Below are positions 40,980 to 51,124 of a DNA stretch of 64,000 nt, in pieces; the first letter of the stretch is position 1, and each line of letters starts with the position of its first letter. A model generated the notes under the pieces. That model saw only the letters and a program-made list of their open reading frames with translations, was not told the DNA's origin and did no database searches. Source of the DNA: an uncultured Pseudomonadales bacterium (GTDB lineage Bacteria; Pseudomonadota; Gammaproteobacteria; Pseudomonadales; Pseudohongiellaceae); NCBI GenBank assembly GCA_949372635.1, contig CASIAB010000006.1, positions 52,243 to 116,242 of the forward strand, in the 5' to 3' direction. A program made the translations under genes and the position numbers.

Positions 40980-42338
40980 ATGTCTCAAGCCAAGGAATCT
41001 CAATCTCAAGAAACTGTCGCACTTGAGCTAAATCAAGCACTGAACAGTGGCTCTCTATATGAGGTTCGGCAGCTTCTAAAATCGCTGCCCAACGCTGGCA
41101 TTGCCCATCTTCTCGAATCTTCTCCCCCGAAGGCGCGTAAGGTCCTCTGGCAGTTAATCGACAAAGACACCGAAGGTGAAGTTCTACAGGAATTAAACGA
41201 AGACCTGCAGTCCGAATTTCTTAGCGAACTGGATGCCCAACAAGTCGTAAAACTTACCGAAGGTTTAGAAACCGACGACCTGGCTGACATTCTTCAGCAG
41301 CTGCCTGACCAGGTGACTGCAGAAGTATTACGAGCGATGGACGAACAAGACCGGCAGCGTGTCGAATCCATTCTATCCTTCAATGAAGACACGGCAGGCG
41401 GCTTGATGAACACGGATACAATTACCGTGCGCCCTAGCCACTCTCTGGAACTTGTGCTGCGCTATCTAAGACGCCACGAAAGCCTACCAGAGATGACAGA
41501 CAATATTCTTGTTGTGGACCGTGAAGACAAGTTCTTAGGCATATTGCCGCTACGAAAGCTTTTAGTATCAGACCCGAATAAAGCTGTTAGAGACATAATG
41601 AGCGAAGACATCGATGCCATATCAGTCGATATGGGCGCAACTCAGGTAGCGTTATTGTTCGAGCAGCACGACTGGGTATCAGCACCAGTTGTTGACGCCG
41701 ATGGCAAGCTTGTCGGCCGCATCACTATTGACGACGTCGTAGATGTCATCAGAGACAACGCCGAACACTCATTAATGAGCATGGCTGGACTCGATGAGGA
41801 AGACGATAGCTTTGCACCTATTCTGAAAACCGCGAAACGCCGCGCCCTTTGGCTCGGTTTGAATTTAATGACGGCAGTATTAGCCTCTGGTGTAATCTTT
41901 CTCTTTCAGGACACTGTAGACCAAGTTGTCTACCTCGCTGTACTCATGCCCATCGTTGCCAATATGGGTGGCGTAGCAGGCACACAGACTCTCACGCTGG
42001 TTATCCGAAGCCTAGCTCTTGGACACATTAGTGAGTCTAATAGTCGCTGGTTGTTAGTGAGAGAACTTGGCGTGGCCGGCTTGAACGGGGCAGCATGGGC
42101 TGTTGTTATTGCGGCCATTACCTTCGCTTGGTACCGAGATTTACCCCTGAGTCTAGTAATAGCTGCGGCCATGATAATCAATCTCGTAGTAGCAGCTCTC
42201 GCTGGCGCCTATCTTCCATTATTCCTAAATCGCATCAAGATCGATCCGGCCCTTGCTGGATCCGTAGCACTAACCACGGTAACCGACTCAGTTGGTTTCT
42301 TCGTTTTCCTCGGTTTAGCTCAACTTTTTTACTTATAG
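40980..42338 (+). CDS. mgtE: MgtE, magnesium transporter/channel
   Basis: Mg2+-gated channel. The cytoplasmic N domain (about residues 20-130, superhelical repeats such as LTEGLETDDLADIL) is followed by two CBS domains. Five C-terminal membrane helices include the pore segment with PIVANMGGVAGTQTLT. I chose the ATG at 40980 (MSQAKESQ); a GTG-started extension to 40872 adds 36 unlikely residues. About 452 residues, family-typical. Confidence 0.93.
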   Translation: MSQAKESQSQETVALELNQALNSGSLYEVRQLLKSLPNAGIAHLLESSPPKARKVLWQLIDKDTEGEVLQELNEDLQSEFLSELDAQQVVKLTEGLETDDLADILQQLPDQVTAEVLRAMDEQDRQRVESILSFNEDTAGGLMNTDTITVRPSHSLELVLRYLRRHESLPEMTDNILVVDREDKFLGILPLRKLLVSDPNKAVRDIMSEDIDAISVDMGATQVALLFEQHDWVSAPVVDADGKLVGRITIDDVVDVIRDNAEHSLMSMAGLDEEDDSFAPILKTAKRRALWLGLNLMTAVLASGVIFLFQDTVDQVVYLAVLMPIVANMGGVAGTQTLTLVIRSLALGHISESNSRWLLVRELGVAGLNGAAWAVVIAAITFAWYRDLPLSLVIAAAMIINLVVAALAGAYLPLFLNRIKIDPALAGSVALTTVTDSVGFFVFLGLAQLFYL

Positions 42339-42343
42339 AAACT

Positions 42344-42847
42344 ATGAAAAACGAATCTGCAACAGAGTTAGAACTACCAAGCAAGACACAGCTCAAGCAA
42401 AATGCTACAGATTTGCAACAACTTGGGCAGAAGTTGACCAGCTACAGCTCTGCAGTATTGCGAAAGATCTCGCTTAATGAGGTATTGATCTCTGCCCTCG
42501 AAGAATTTAATCGCTTGCCCAATAGCCATGGAGCACGACGTCGTCAGCTGCAATTCATCGGCAAGCTGATGCGCGACCTCGACTACGATGCTGTAATTAA
42601 GAGCATAGACGACTTGGAAAGTAGCCACCTAAGGAAGAAAAAGAAGCCGTCCGCGGCTAAACTATTGTGCGAAACAATATTGAAATCTGGCGATGCAGAA
42701 ATCAATGTAGCGTTGGAAAAACATCCTCAACTCAACCGGCAGACAATGCGCCAGCTCTATCGCGAACACAATCGCGCCGCAGAAACGAGTCGTGACAAGT
42801 TCAAGGCCAAACTACAAAATTATCTGCAGCAGCAGATTAATGGCTAA
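42344..42847 (+). CDS. darP: DarP (YjgA), ribosome biogenesis factor
   Basis: Associates with 50S assembly intermediates. The five-helix bundle pattern is seen in LKQNATDLQQLGQKL, GARRRQLQFIGKLMR and the C-terminal LNRQTMRQLYREHNR. The true start is the ATG at 42344, five bases after the mgtE stop; the same frame is open further upstream inside mgtE. The 167-residue length is close to that of E. coli YjgA. In many gammaproteobacteria the gene neighbours pmbA, not mgtE, so the context is less standard. Confidence 0.88.
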   Translation: MKNESATELELPSKTQLKQNATDLQQLGQKLTSYSSAVLRKISLNEVLISALEEFNRLPNSHGARRRQLQFIGKLMRDLDYDAVIKSIDDLESSHLRKKKKPSAAKLLCETILKSGDAEINVALEKHPQLNRQTMRQLYREHNRAAETSRDKFKAKLQNYLQQQING

Positions 42848-42999
42848 ATTCAGCGCTGCAATTTAAGCGTTCAAAAACACCATTTGACTTGGGCTAGGAG
42901 CGCCTATACGGCCTCCCTATTAGATGATAAACTCTATGTAAATTAATAAGCTACGCGAGCTCGCCTTGAGACCCCTAGCACTACAATAGTAAGAAGAGG

Positions 43000-43299
43000 A
43001 TGCCCATGTCTGACTCCAGCGCCAATCACTACTGGAAAGCTAATATACGCTTAGTACTCTCCCTACTCTCTGTTTGGTTCTTCATTTCTTTCGGCTGCGG
43101 GATTCTATTTGTCGATGCACTAGATACGATTCGATTCGGCGGCTTTAAACTGGGCTTCTGGATAGCACAGCAAGGTTCGATCTTCGTCTTTGTGGCGCTC
43201 ATACTTATATACATACGGGCTATGGATAAGCTAGACAGCAAGTACGATCTTGATGCTTCCAAAGAGAGCGCGAATCCGGCTCAGGGGGAATCACAATGA
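43000..43299 (+). CDS. Small subunit (DUF4212) of a sodium/solute symporter
   Basis: A 99-residue protein with two membrane helices and the family pattern YWKANIRLVLSLLSVWF, then GFKLGFWIAQQGSIFVFV. Proteins of this type are always encoded directly before an SSS-family symporter. Here the stop overlaps the next start by four bases (ATGA), pointing to coupled expression of a two-part transporter. Confidence 0.93.
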   Translation: MPMSDSSANHYWKANIRLVLSLLSVWFFISFGCGILFVDALDTIRFGGFKLGFWIAQQGSIFVFVALILIYIRAMDKLDSKYDLDASKESANPAQGESQ

Positions 43300-44984
43300 G
43301 TGTGCAAGCCTGGACTTACCTTTTCGTCTTTCTGTCTTTTTCTCTCTACATTGGCATCGCTATCTGGTCTCGCGCCGGTTCCACTAAGGAATTCTATGTT
43401 GCTGGAGGTGGAGTTACACCACTAGCAAATGGTATGGCGACAGCCGCAGACTGGATGTCGGCAGCGTCCTTTATCTCCATGGCAGGACTTATCTCCTTCC
43501 TTGGCAGAGATGGCACCTTCTACCTCATGGGCTGGACCGGTGGCTATGTATTGCTCGCCCTACTCTTAGCACCTTATTTAAGAAAATTCGGCAAATTTAC
43601 CGTCCCAGATTTTATCGGAGATCGCTACTACTCTCAAACTGCCAGACTAATCGCCGTATTCTGCGCCATCTCTGTTTCTTTCGTATATGTTTGCGGCCAA
43701 ATGCAGGGCGCCGGCATCGTGTTCTCTCGCTTCCTTGAGGTCGACTTCACGACTGGCGTGCTCATCGGTATGACGATCGTGTTCTTCTACGCCGTACTCG
43801 GTGGCATGAAAGGAATAACTTACACCCAGGTCGCTCAGTACTGCGTTTTGATCTTCGCCTTCATGGTTCCGGCGATATTCATCTCCATCATGATGACAGG
43901 ACAAGCCGTACCGCAAATCGGTTTCGGCTCTGAACTCACCGAGGCCTACGGTGGCGGTTACCTGTTGGATAGACTTGATGGTCTTAGCGAACAACTTGGA
44001 TTTACAACCTATACAGAAGGCCAACGCAGCACCCAAGACGTATTCTTCATAACTGCTGCGTTGATGTTCGGCACTGCTGGATTGCCGCACGTCATCATTC
44101 GTTTCTTTACTGTACCTAGCGTGAGAGATGCGCGGAAGTCGGCAGGTTATGCACTAGTTTTTATCGCAATTCTCTATACGACTGCACCCGCAGTTGCCGC
44201 CTTCGCTCGCACCAATCTGATCAATACCGTTAGTAATGCCGAATACGCATCAATGCCAGAATGGTTCAGTAAATGGGAAGGCACCGGACTGATCAACTTT
44301 GATGACAAGAACAACGACGGCATCATTCAATATGTAGGAGATCCCCAAGCTAACGAGTTAAATGTAAATAGAGACATCATGGTACTCGCCAATCCCGAGA
44401 TTGCGGAACTACCCGCTTGGGTCATAGCGCTAGTAGTTGCAGGAGCGCTTGCCGCCGCTTTGTCGACGGCAGCAGGCTTACTCCTAGTCATCTCGACCTC
44501 GGTGGCGCATGACATGCTGAAACGAACCTTCATGCCCAATATTACCGAGAAACAAGAACTCGCTTGTGCGCGTGGATCAATTTTCGTGGCCGTGCTGATT
44601 GCAGGATACTACGGGATCAATGCGCCTGCCTATGTGGCACAGGTAGTCGCCTTCGCGTTTGGGCTTGCCGCAGCATCATTCTTCCCCGCCATAGTCCTAG
44701 GTATTTTCCAAAAGCGCATGAATAAGGAAGGGGCTATCGCCGGAATGGTGGTCGGTTTTACTTTTACTGCGGCTTATATTATCTATTTTAAGATTATCAA
44801 CCCAGCGGCAGACAGCGCTGATAATTGGTTCTTTGGAATCTCACCAGAAGGGATAGGCTCTCTAGGTACAATCGCAAATTTGGTAGTCGCGCTGGCCGTG
44901 GCTAAATTCACGCCGGAACCACCAGCCGAAGTGCAGGAAATCGTGGAGAATATCCGACTGCCTGGTGAGGCGATTCCTCGCTAG
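43296..44984 (+). CDS. SSS-family sodium:solute symporter (ActP-like, DUF4212-associated)
   Basis: A 562-residue symporter with about 13 membrane helices. Signatures include the N-terminal STKEFYVAGGGVTPLANGMATAADWMSAASF and the later GLPHVIIRFFTVPSVRDARKS. Relatives carry acetate or other short carboxylates; the substrate here is unknown. A large loop (about residues 315-360) contains DKNNDGIIQY, resembling an EF-hand calcium loop. The gene is the partner of the preceding small subunit and ends before a terminator shared with the convergent gene. Confidence 0.92.
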   Translation: MSVQAWTYLFVFLSFSLYIGIAIWSRAGSTKEFYVAGGGVTPLANGMATAADWMSAASFISMAGLISFLGRDGTFYLMGWTGGYVLLALLLAPYLRKFGKFTVPDFIGDRYYSQTARLIAVFCAISVSFVYVCGQMQGAGIVFSRFLEVDFTTGVLIGMTIVFFYAVLGGMKGITYTQVAQYCVLIFAFMVPAIFISIMMTGQAVPQIGFGSELTEAYGGGYLLDRLDGLSEQLGFTTYTEGQRSTQDVFFITAALMFGTAGLPHVIIRFFTVPSVRDARKSAGYALVFIAILYTTAPAVAAFARTNLINTVSNAEYASMPEWFSKWEGTGLINFDDKNNDGIIQYVGDPQANELNVNRDIMVLANPEIAELPAWVIALVVAGALAAALSTAAGLLLVISTSVAHDMLKRTFMPNITEKQELACARGSIFVAVLIAGYYGINAPAYVAQVVAFAFGLAAASFFPAIVLGIFQKRMNKEGAIAGMVVGFTFTAAYIIYFKIINPAADSADNWFFGISPEGIGSLGTIANLVVALAVAKFTPEPPAEVQEIVENIRLPGEAIPR

Positions 44985-45008
44985 AAATGATTTGTAGATA
45001 GCAGTAAC

Positions 45009-45045
45009 AAAAAGGGCCGCCTTGCTGCCACTGCAACCCTTTTTT
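45009..45045. terminator. Bidirectional terminator between convergent symporter genes
   Basis: AAAAAGGG and CCCTTTTT arms (45009-45016 and 45038-45045) enclose a second short TTGC/GCAA pairing with a five-base bulge. The T-run and the symmetric A-run would allow termination from both sides of the 86-base gap. Confidence 0.7.
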
Positions 45046-45070
45046 ATGAGACGTCTTTAATTCCTAGACT

Positions 45071-46744
45071 TTAAGTCTTATGCTTACCGTGCTCAGTTTC
45101 TTCCCAGTACTTCTTCACGGTCTGCTTCATCTCTTTATGCATGAACAACATACCTATCAGATTCGGCACAGTCATCAATACGATCGTGATAAGTGCTATG
45201 TTCCACACGATAGTCGTATCCGCCAGCGCTGCATAGAAGAAGCCCATTACGTATACCACACGATATGGCAGCACCGATTTCGGCCCTAGCAAGTAAGTCA
45301 TAGCCCGATCTCCGTAATACGACCAGGCAATCGCGGTCGAGAACGCAAACAGCATAAGACCGATAGAAACAATATATTTACCGAAATCCCCAAATAGGCC
45401 TTTCGTATAAGCCATCGTCGTTAGCGGAACAGAATGCAACAACGACTTGCCGGACACCTCCACATCCGTATCATCCAACCTGCCTTCGGACACAGAGACT
45501 TCGCCAGTGATAGGCTCTCCATTTCTAGAATAGACGACATCCTCGGCAAAGGATCTTGAATTCAAAAGCGTGAAGTCCTGATTGCTGTCGGCGACGCGCC
45601 CCTTCAATAGAGAAATATCTCCAGAGAAACTACTCGCTGTAGATTCATCTCCATTAAGGAAGGAAAATAGCTGGGCCGCATCCTCTGCATTCGATTCCTC
45701 AAAGGCTCCAGCTACGAATCTCATATCTGCGCGTTGAAACTCGTTGTCGAATTTTTCCTTCCATACACCAGATGAAAGAATCACAAGTCCGGTGATCGTA
45801 CAGATGACGATCGTATCGATGAAAGGCTCAAGAATGGACACCATGCCTTCATCGGCAGGCTCATCAGTTTTAGCCGCGGCGTGAGCGATAGGAGCAGACC
45901 CCTGACCCGCCTCATTCGAGTACAAGCCTCGGTTTACACCTCGGTCGAACGCATAGGCGAACGTGGCACCAAGAAAGCCGCCCACAGCCGCGGAGCCAGT
46001 GAACGCGTCAGCGAAGATAGAGACGAAAGAAGGGATGATATTCCCGATGTTCGGCATTATTACAGCGAAAGCACCCACGAGGTAGATGATTGCCATGGTG
46101 GGGACGATAGTTGCTGCCACTTTTGCGATGCGCGTGATGCCGCCAATAATTACCAGAGCCAATAACACCGATAGTACGCTGGCGGTAAAAATAGGCTCAA
46201 GAGCGAATGTACTCTCCAGACCAGCGGCGATGCTATTAATCTGTGGCAGGTTGCCAGTTCCAAATGAACTCAACACCGTAGCAATCGCGAATAGAATCGC
46301 TAACCACTTCGCGTTGAGACCCTTCTCCATGTAGTACATGGGGCCGCCCGCCATGGTGCCATCAGCGGTCTTAGTACGGTACTTGTGAGAGAGAGTTACC
46401 TCTACAAACTTGCTGGTCATTCCGAAAAATGCGGTCATCCACATCCAGAACAACGCCGCGGGCCCCCCCAGATGCAAAGCCAAAGCCACGCCGCCGATAT
46501 TGCCGGTTCCGACAGTACCCGATAGCGCCGTTGCTAACGCCTGAAAATGCGTCGTATCACCCGGCGCTCCATCCTTATCAAACTTGCCTGTAGTTATACC
46601 TATGGCGTGTTTAAAATAGCGTATCTGAGGAAATCCCAGATAGATTGTAAAGAAGATACCGGTGGAGAGAAGCAAGGCTGGAAACCAGAGAGCACCTCCC
46701 AAATAGCCGTCTAAGAAAATCAGAAAATCATTAACCGCGTCCAA
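45071..46744 (-). CDS. AGCS-family sodium:alanine/glycine symporter with extra loop
   Basis: Amino-acid:cation symporter. Family signatures include [32 protein letters not shown] and [17 protein letters not shown]. At 557 residues it is about 100 longer than common members. The excess is a hydrophilic, acidic, Ser-rich stretch at about residues 325-445, after a helix ending SSGVW and before [15 protein letters not shown]. It is not frameshifted. Probably a soluble loop domain; its role is unknown. Confidence 0.9.
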   Translation of the reverse strand: MDAVNDFLIFLDGYLGGALWFPALLLSTGIFFTIYLGFPQIRYFKHAIGITTGKFDKDGAPGDTTHFQALATALSGTVGTGNIGGVALALHLGGPAALFWMWMTAFFGMTSKFVEVTLSHKYRTKTADGTMAGGPMYYMEKGLNAKWLAILFAIATVLSSFGTGNLPQINSIAAGLESTFALEPIFTASVLSVLLALVIIGGITRIAKVAATIVPTMAIIYLVGAFAVIMPNIGNIIPSFVSIFADAFTGSAAVGGFLGATFAYAFDRGVNRGLYSNEAGQGSAPIAHAAAKTDEPADEGMVSILEPFIDTIVICTITGLVILSSGVWKEKFDNEFQRADMRFVAGAFEESNAEDAAQLFSFLNGDESTASSFSGDISLLKGRVADSNQDFTLLNSRSFAEDVVYSRNGEPITGEVSVSEGRLDDTDVEVSGKSLLHSVPLTTMAYTKGLFGDFGKYIVSIGLMLFAFSTAIAWSYYGDRAMTYLLGPKSVLPYRVVYVMGFFYAALADTTIVWNIALITIVLMTVPNLIGMLFMHKEMKQTVKKYWEETEHGKHKT

Positions 46745-46802
46745 TATAATACCCCACTAGTGTTATGTTCACTAAGTCTCAATGCTGACTTTATTGCGCC
46801 TA

Positions 46803-47624
46803 CTAATCGTCGCTTATTGTAATCGTTGGACCCTCGCTATTAGAGGGTGTGGACGCTAGCAACTGCTGCTCAACATTTTTGGCCAATTCAATATAAGCTT
46901 TGGTGGCGACGTGATCTGGTTTCGATGCTACCACAGGATTGCCTAAGTCCGTTGTTTCTCTGATGGTTAAATCCAAAGGCAAACGACCTATAACCTCAAC
47001 ACTGTATTCCGCCGATAGCGAGTCACCGCCACCAGTGCCGAAGATAGCCTCTTCATGCCCGCAATTAGTGCAGGTATGCATGCTCATGTTCTCCACAACG
47101 CCTAATATAGGCACGTCTACCTTCTTGAACATTTCGATTCCCTTTCGGGCGTCAGACAATGCTACATCCTGCGGCGTCGTGACAATAACGGCGCCGCTCA
47201 CCTTAACGGATTGCACGAGACTCAGTTGAATATCGCCGGTGCCGGGCGGCATATCGACGATTAAATAATCCAGTTCAGACCAAACAGTGTCATTCAACAT
47301 CTGGTTAAAAGCAGAAATAATCATTGGGGCCCGCCACACCATCGCTGTTTTCTGATCGACCAAGAAGCCCATGGAGTTGCATTCAATACCGTGAGCTAAC
47401 AACGGCAGCATGAATTTTTTATCATGGATTTTTGGTCTTGTGCCATCAGCAACGCCCATCATCAAAGGCAAGCTGGGCCCATAAATATCCGCATCTAAGA
47501 TGCCAACTTTGCGACCCAGAGTGGACAGAGCCAGCGCGAGATTCACAGCGGTAGTAGACTTACCTACCCCACCCTTGCCTGAAGCTACACAAACAATGTG
47601 GTTAATCTTTTCAATACTTCTCAC
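46803..47624 (-). CDS. mrp: Mrp/ApbC, Fe-S cluster carrier ATPase
   Basis: P-loop protein that transfers Fe-S clusters. The deviant Walker A GKGGVGKST lies near residue 16, and VDMPPGTGDIQLSL follows. The CxxC pair (HTCTNCGHEEAIFG) for cluster binding is present. The 273-residue product starts almost directly at the ATPase domain, so the N-terminal DUF59 domain of longer Mrp proteins is absent. I see no remnant of it upstream. In many relatives metG is divergent from mrp; here it is not. Confidence 0.92.
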   Translation of the reverse strand: MRSIEKINHIVCVASGKGGVGKSTTAVNLALALSTLGRKVGILDADIYGPSLPLMMGVADGTRPKIHDKKFMLPLLAHGIECNSMGFLVDQKTAMVWRAPMIISAFNQMLNDTVWSELDYLIVDMPPGTGDIQLSLVQSVKVSGAVIVTTPQDVALSDARKGIEMFKKVDVPILGVVENMSMHTCTNCGHEEAIFGTGGGDSLSAEYSVEVIGRLPLDLTIRETTDLGNPVVASKPDHVATKAYIELAKNVEQQLLASTPSNSEGPTITISDD

Positions 47625-47931
47625 AACTCTTCCCTCTGTTTCATCGGTTACGACTGGTTACTGTGGCGTGCTATCTATTCCATCGATCATCTATGCACTC
47701 GTGTACTACTCGATAAACACGATGGCCTAGTTAAACTGCGGATGATTATCTTTGATTAGCATAGAAAAATCCAAGGATGCGGCAGTCCACAGCGCATCCC
47801 AAGCCGATTATCCTTGTTTAGTTGATAATTTCTTCATTTAAAGGACATCTTCAGCAAATTTCAATGAGAAGAACACAATCTATTAAAATTGAGAATGACA
47901 GCCTAGCAGCTTGACCGCTAGAATTGAGAAC
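47625..47931. other. Intergenic region between mrp and an unknown gene
   Basis: These 307 bases between divergent genes are A/T-rich in the right half. I see no gene longer than a few codons. The sequence AATTGAGAA occurs twice, near 47887 and 47921, just before the downstream start. Promoters for both genes should lie here, but I cannot pick convincing elements. Confidence 0.4.
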
Positions 47932-48474
47932 ATGCAAAAAACACTCACACTCACCTCTCTCTTCATGTTCGTCGGCGCTGCGGCCCTATCTTTTTATGCA
48001 GTAGCTGAGCAGCAGAAAGAGACTGAGATCAAATTCGCGTTCTATTCCTCAGCTTGGGGAGAAAATACTGATGACGGCTTGCGCCTTGTTGCGTTCAATC
48101 AAACCCTTGCCCCCATTCGCCTAAACAGCATCGAACTGCACGGTAGCGAGGAGGCAACTGAGCCTATACTTATCGACGTAGACTTAAGGGTTCCTTCCGG
48201 AGGCTATGCCGATAAAGAATTTGATTACCTCGACCTGCTCTCAGGCGATGAATGTATCGATCGAACTTTGCTCGACAACTGGAAGCTCGTAGAAATATCG
48301 AACTACACACTAAATCCATCAGTGCGAAACCTTATTATCGAGAACACGAATTCGTTTCGGATCTATCAATGCGTAAAGACTATTTCCATGACATGGACCA
48401 ACCTCGATAGCAACCAACTATTTGAATACGACGAATGGGTCCTTTTCCATTTCGAAACCCGCAGAGACTTATAA
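47932..48474 (+). CDS. Unknown exported protein
   Basis: I do not recognise this protein. With the ATG at 47932 (the frame also opens at a TTG at 47911) it has 180 residues. A signal peptide (about 1-23, LFMFVGAAALSFYAVA) should direct it to the periplasm. The mature part is acidic, contains two cysteines (in DECID and YQCVK) and looks beta-rich, with alternating hydrophobics such as FYSSAWGEN and WKLVEISNY. It stands alone, with a terminator directly after it, and is not obviously linked to its neighbours. Confidence 0.65.
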   Translation: MQKTLTLTSLFMFVGAAALSFYAVAEQQKETEIKFAFYSSAWGENTDDGLRLVAFNQTLAPIRLNSIELHGSEEATEPILIDVDLRVPSGGYADKEFDYLDLLSGDECIDRTLLDNWKLVEISNYTLNPSVRNLIIENTNSFRIYQCVKTISMTWTNLDSNQLFEYDEWVLFHFETRRDL

Positions 48475-48506
48475 TAATTTTTAGACAAGAAACGCGAGAC
48501 AAAACG

Positions 48507-48536
48507 AAAAACCCCACTTAAATAAGCGGGGTTTTT
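48507..48536. terminator. Bidirectional intrinsic terminator
   Basis: The stem AAAACCCCACTT pairs with AAGCGGGGTTTT across a four-base loop, with one A/C mismatch. A T-run follows on the plus strand and a matching A-run precedes it. It lies between the unknown exported gene and the convergent hppA gene. Confidence 0.88.
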
Positions 48537-48605
48537 TGTTAGGCTTGCTTAAGAACTGTTTAACACAGGTTTCAGAAACCTTTTATTTCAAAATTCTTAC
48601 TCTTC

Positions 48606-50732
48606 CTACAGCAAGATGCCGCCGTATTGAACGAAGAATGGAGCAAACACAAGGCTCAGAATCGCAGATAGCTTAATCAGGATATTCAGTGAAGGACCTG
48701 AAGTGTCTTTCATCGGATCGCCAACAGTATCACCAACAACAGCTGCAGTGTGTTCATCCGAGCCCTTTCCACCATGGTTACCTGCTTCGATATATTTCTT
48801 TGCGTTGTCCCATGCTCCTCCACTATTTGATGAGGCAATAGCCAGCACACCACCAGTAATTAGCGAGCCGATCAACATCGCTGCAACTGCTTCTACGCCG
48901 AACAGATAACCCACAAAGATAGGTGAACCCATAATCAATACCCCTGGCGCTATCATTTCTTTTAGCGCTGCTTGTGTTGATATGGCGACACATTTCGCAT
49001 AATCAGGAGTTCCTGTGCCTTCCATGATACCTGGAATCGTCTTGAACTGATGACGTACTTCTTCAATCATCGCGAATGCAGCTACGCCAACTGATTTCAT
49101 AGTCATAGCTGAGAACAAGAAAGGTAAAACCGCACCGACAAAAAGGAAAGTGAATACTAGAGGCTCTAGCAGGCTCATAGAAATCGGCTCGCCGCGCAGT
49201 TCTTCCGCAGTTAGAATAAAGGCCGCGAACAACGCAAGTGAAGTTAATATCGCAGCACCGATAGCAAACCCCTTACCAATGGCGGCAGTAGTATTACCAG
49301 CAGAGTCTAGGATATCAGTTCTACGTCTAACTTCTGATTCCAAGCCTACCATCTCCGCAATACCACCAGCGTTGTCAGCTACAGGACCGTAAGCATCGAT
49401 AGTCAGGGTTAACACAAGGCTTCCCAACATACCCAATGAAGCGATTGCGATGCCGTACATGCCCGCCAACTCCCAAGAGATGAAGATGCTTATCGCAATG
49501 GCGATATATGGAAGCACAGTACTCTTGTAGCCAAGCGCAAGGCCATAGATGATATTAGTAGCCACGCCAGTCTCACAAGACTTTGCGACTTCTTGTACCG
49601 GAGCAAATTTTTCAGATGTGTAGTAGCCAGTCAATAAGCCAACCGCCAACCCTGAAACCAAGCCCGCCAAGAAGCATAGGTAAACACCAACATTCGTATA
49701 CTCTGAACCGTTCAACACAAAATCAGCTGGAATTAGCGCAGTAGTAAAGAAGTACATAACAACAGCCATAATGGCGCTGGATATAATAAGTAGCTTCATC
49801 AGAGCTGGCGCTACGTCGTCTTCAGTCTTTACACCGACCATCAGTTTAGTGAGGAGAGCTATTGGAATACCTACAGCACTGATCAAGATCGGAAATAACA
49901 ATGCATCCGGGTTGCCGGCAAAAACGACCGCACTAATAACCATTGCAGCACAAGTGCTTTCCGCACAAGAACCGAAAAGGTCAGCACCCATACCAGCAAC
50001 ATCGCCCACGTTGTCACCAACGTTGTCTGCGATTACCGCTGGGTTACGTGGGTCATCCTCAGGTATGCCCTGCTCAACCTTACCTACCAAGTCAGCGCCA
50101 ACATCAGCAGCCTTAGTGAAGATACCACCGCCAACACGCGCAAATAGCGCGATAGTAGATCCACCCAGTCCAAAGCCTGCAATCACTTCCATAAGGATGT
50201 GATTGTTCTCAGGTCCAAGGTCAGCGAGCAACCAGCTCATCACCACATAGATGATAACCAGTCCAAGCGTCGCGAGCCCAACAAGAGCAAAGCCCATTAC
50301 AGCGCCAGAGTTAATTGCCACATCATACGCTGCAGAAATGTCTTTCTTAGCAGAAACCGTAGTTCGTGCGTTGCCTTGAGTCGCTACCTTCATACCGATA
50401 TAGCCAGACGCTATTGATATAGCAGCACCAAACAGGAAAGCGATAGCAGTATATAAGCCCTCATGGATATCAGGGGTATGAGTATTGTCGATCAGAATGG
50501 CGATAATAGCGGCGAAGACCGCCATGAATATAGTCAGGACTTTGTATTCCTGCTTCAAGAATGCCATCGCTCCATCGGCAATAGCGCCGTGAATAAAAAT
50601 TAGCTTCTTCGACTGTTCTTGATCTAGTCCTAGATCAAGCGGAATACTTACTACCTTCTTCATGTAAAAGAAGGCTATCCCCAAGCCCATCAGCGACAGA
50701 ATTGTAGTTACCCAAATTGTTATGCCTGACAT
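48606..50732 (-). CDS. hppA: Membrane-bound ion-pumping pyrophosphatase (K+-dependent type)
   Basis: Uses pyrophosphate hydrolysis to pump H+ or Na+ across the inner membrane. It has 708 residues and about 16 helices. The substrate motifs [20 protein letters not shown] and the C-terminal [17 protein letters not shown] are intact. The segment [10 protein letters not shown] has alanine where K+-independent enzymes carry lysine, so this belongs to the K+-stimulated subfamily. Whether it moves Na+ or H+ cannot be decided by eye. An AAGAGGAAG ribosome-binding site precedes the start. Confidence 0.95.
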   Translation of the reverse strand: MSGITIWVTTILSLMGLGIAFFYMKKVVSIPLDLGLDQEQSKKLIFIHGAIADGAMAFLKQEYKVLTIFMAVFAAIIAILIDNTHTPDIHEGLYTAIAFLFGAAISIASGYIGMKVATQGNARTTVSAKKDISAAYDVAINSGAVMGFALVGLATLGLVIIYVVMSWLLADLGPENNHILMEVIAGFGLGGSTIALFARVGGGIFTKAADVGADLVGKVEQGIPEDDPRNPAVIADNVGDNVGDVAGMGADLFGSCAESTCAAMVISAVVFAGNPDALLFPILISAVGIPIALLTKLMVGVKTEDDVAPALMKLLIISSAIMAVVMYFFTTALIPADFVLNGSEYTNVGVYLCFLAGLVSGLAVGLLTGYYTSEKFAPVQEVAKSCETGVATNIIYGLALGYKSTVLPYIAIAISIFISWELAGMYGIAIASLGMLGSLVLTLTIDAYGPVADNAGGIAEMVGLESEVRRRTDILDSAGNTTAAIGKGFAIGAAILTSLALFAAFILTAEELRGEPISMSLLEPLVFTFLFVGAVLPFLFSAMTMKSVGVAAFAMIEEVRHQFKTIPGIMEGTGTPDYAKCVAISTQAALKEMIAPGVLIMGSPIFVGYLFGVEAVAAMLIGSLITGGVLAIASSNSGGAWDNAKKYIEAGNHGGKGSDEHTAAVVGDTVGDPMKDTSGPSLNILIKLSAILSLVFAPFFVQYGGILL

Positions 50733-50925
50733 CGAAATTCTTCCTCTTGCAGTGGAATGTTTATTTTTAAGGCGCGCACTTTACCATAATGAACGCCGCA
50801 AAAAAAGGCGATAAATCCGCTGGGAAACCAGTATTTCATTGCTTTACGAGGGACTGGAGGAGAAGCAAAAACTAGCCCACTTCTCAGGGCGCGGAGCGGG
50901 AACTTAAAACGTCTTGTTTTGGATG

Positions 50926-51099
50926 TTATTTCTTAGATTTACGGTGCTTATCTTTATTACTTGGGCTCTTGCTTGCCGCCTTATCAGCCTCACCACGGGC
51001 CAAGCGAAAAGCCTGGCGCATCTCATCGAGCTTCGCCTCCTTGCGCTTATGTAGCTGACTTTCCTTACCTGCTTGAAAATTGACGACTTTATCATTCAT
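50926..51099 (-). CDS. Small, highly charged basic protein of unknown function
   Basis: An ATG-started frame of 57 codons (MNDKVVNFQAGKESQLHKRK at the N-terminus) rich in Lys, Arg, Glu and Ser, with a lysine-rich tail ending KHRKSKK. The middle EAKLDEMRQAFRLARGEADK is predicted helical. Composition suggests nucleic-acid or ribosome contact. It lies 25 bases downstream of a lipoprotein gene on the same strand. I do not recognise it with certainty; similar short basic proteins are common in Gammaproteobacteria. Confidence 0.55.
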   Translation of the reverse strand: MNDKVVNFQAGKESQLHKRKEAKLDEMRQAFRLARGEADKAASKSPSNKDKHRKSKK

Positions 51100-51124
51100 A
51101 TCGAGATGCTAGCCCCAGAGCTGC

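Noticed and set aside
42095..42343. Long N-terminal extension of darP inside mgtE
   Set aside because: This is an out-of-frame reading of the mgtE membrane domain; the ATG at 42344 starts the DarP homology.
46803..47624. Mrp as a truncated gene
   Set aside because: The ATPase is complete, and no DUF59 remnant is found upstream; short Mrp forms are known, so truncation is not required.
50904..51095. 63-codon minus-strand frame overlapping the small basic protein
   Set aside because: A different frame of the same region; the alternative 57-codon frame has a better start, spacing and charge pattern.
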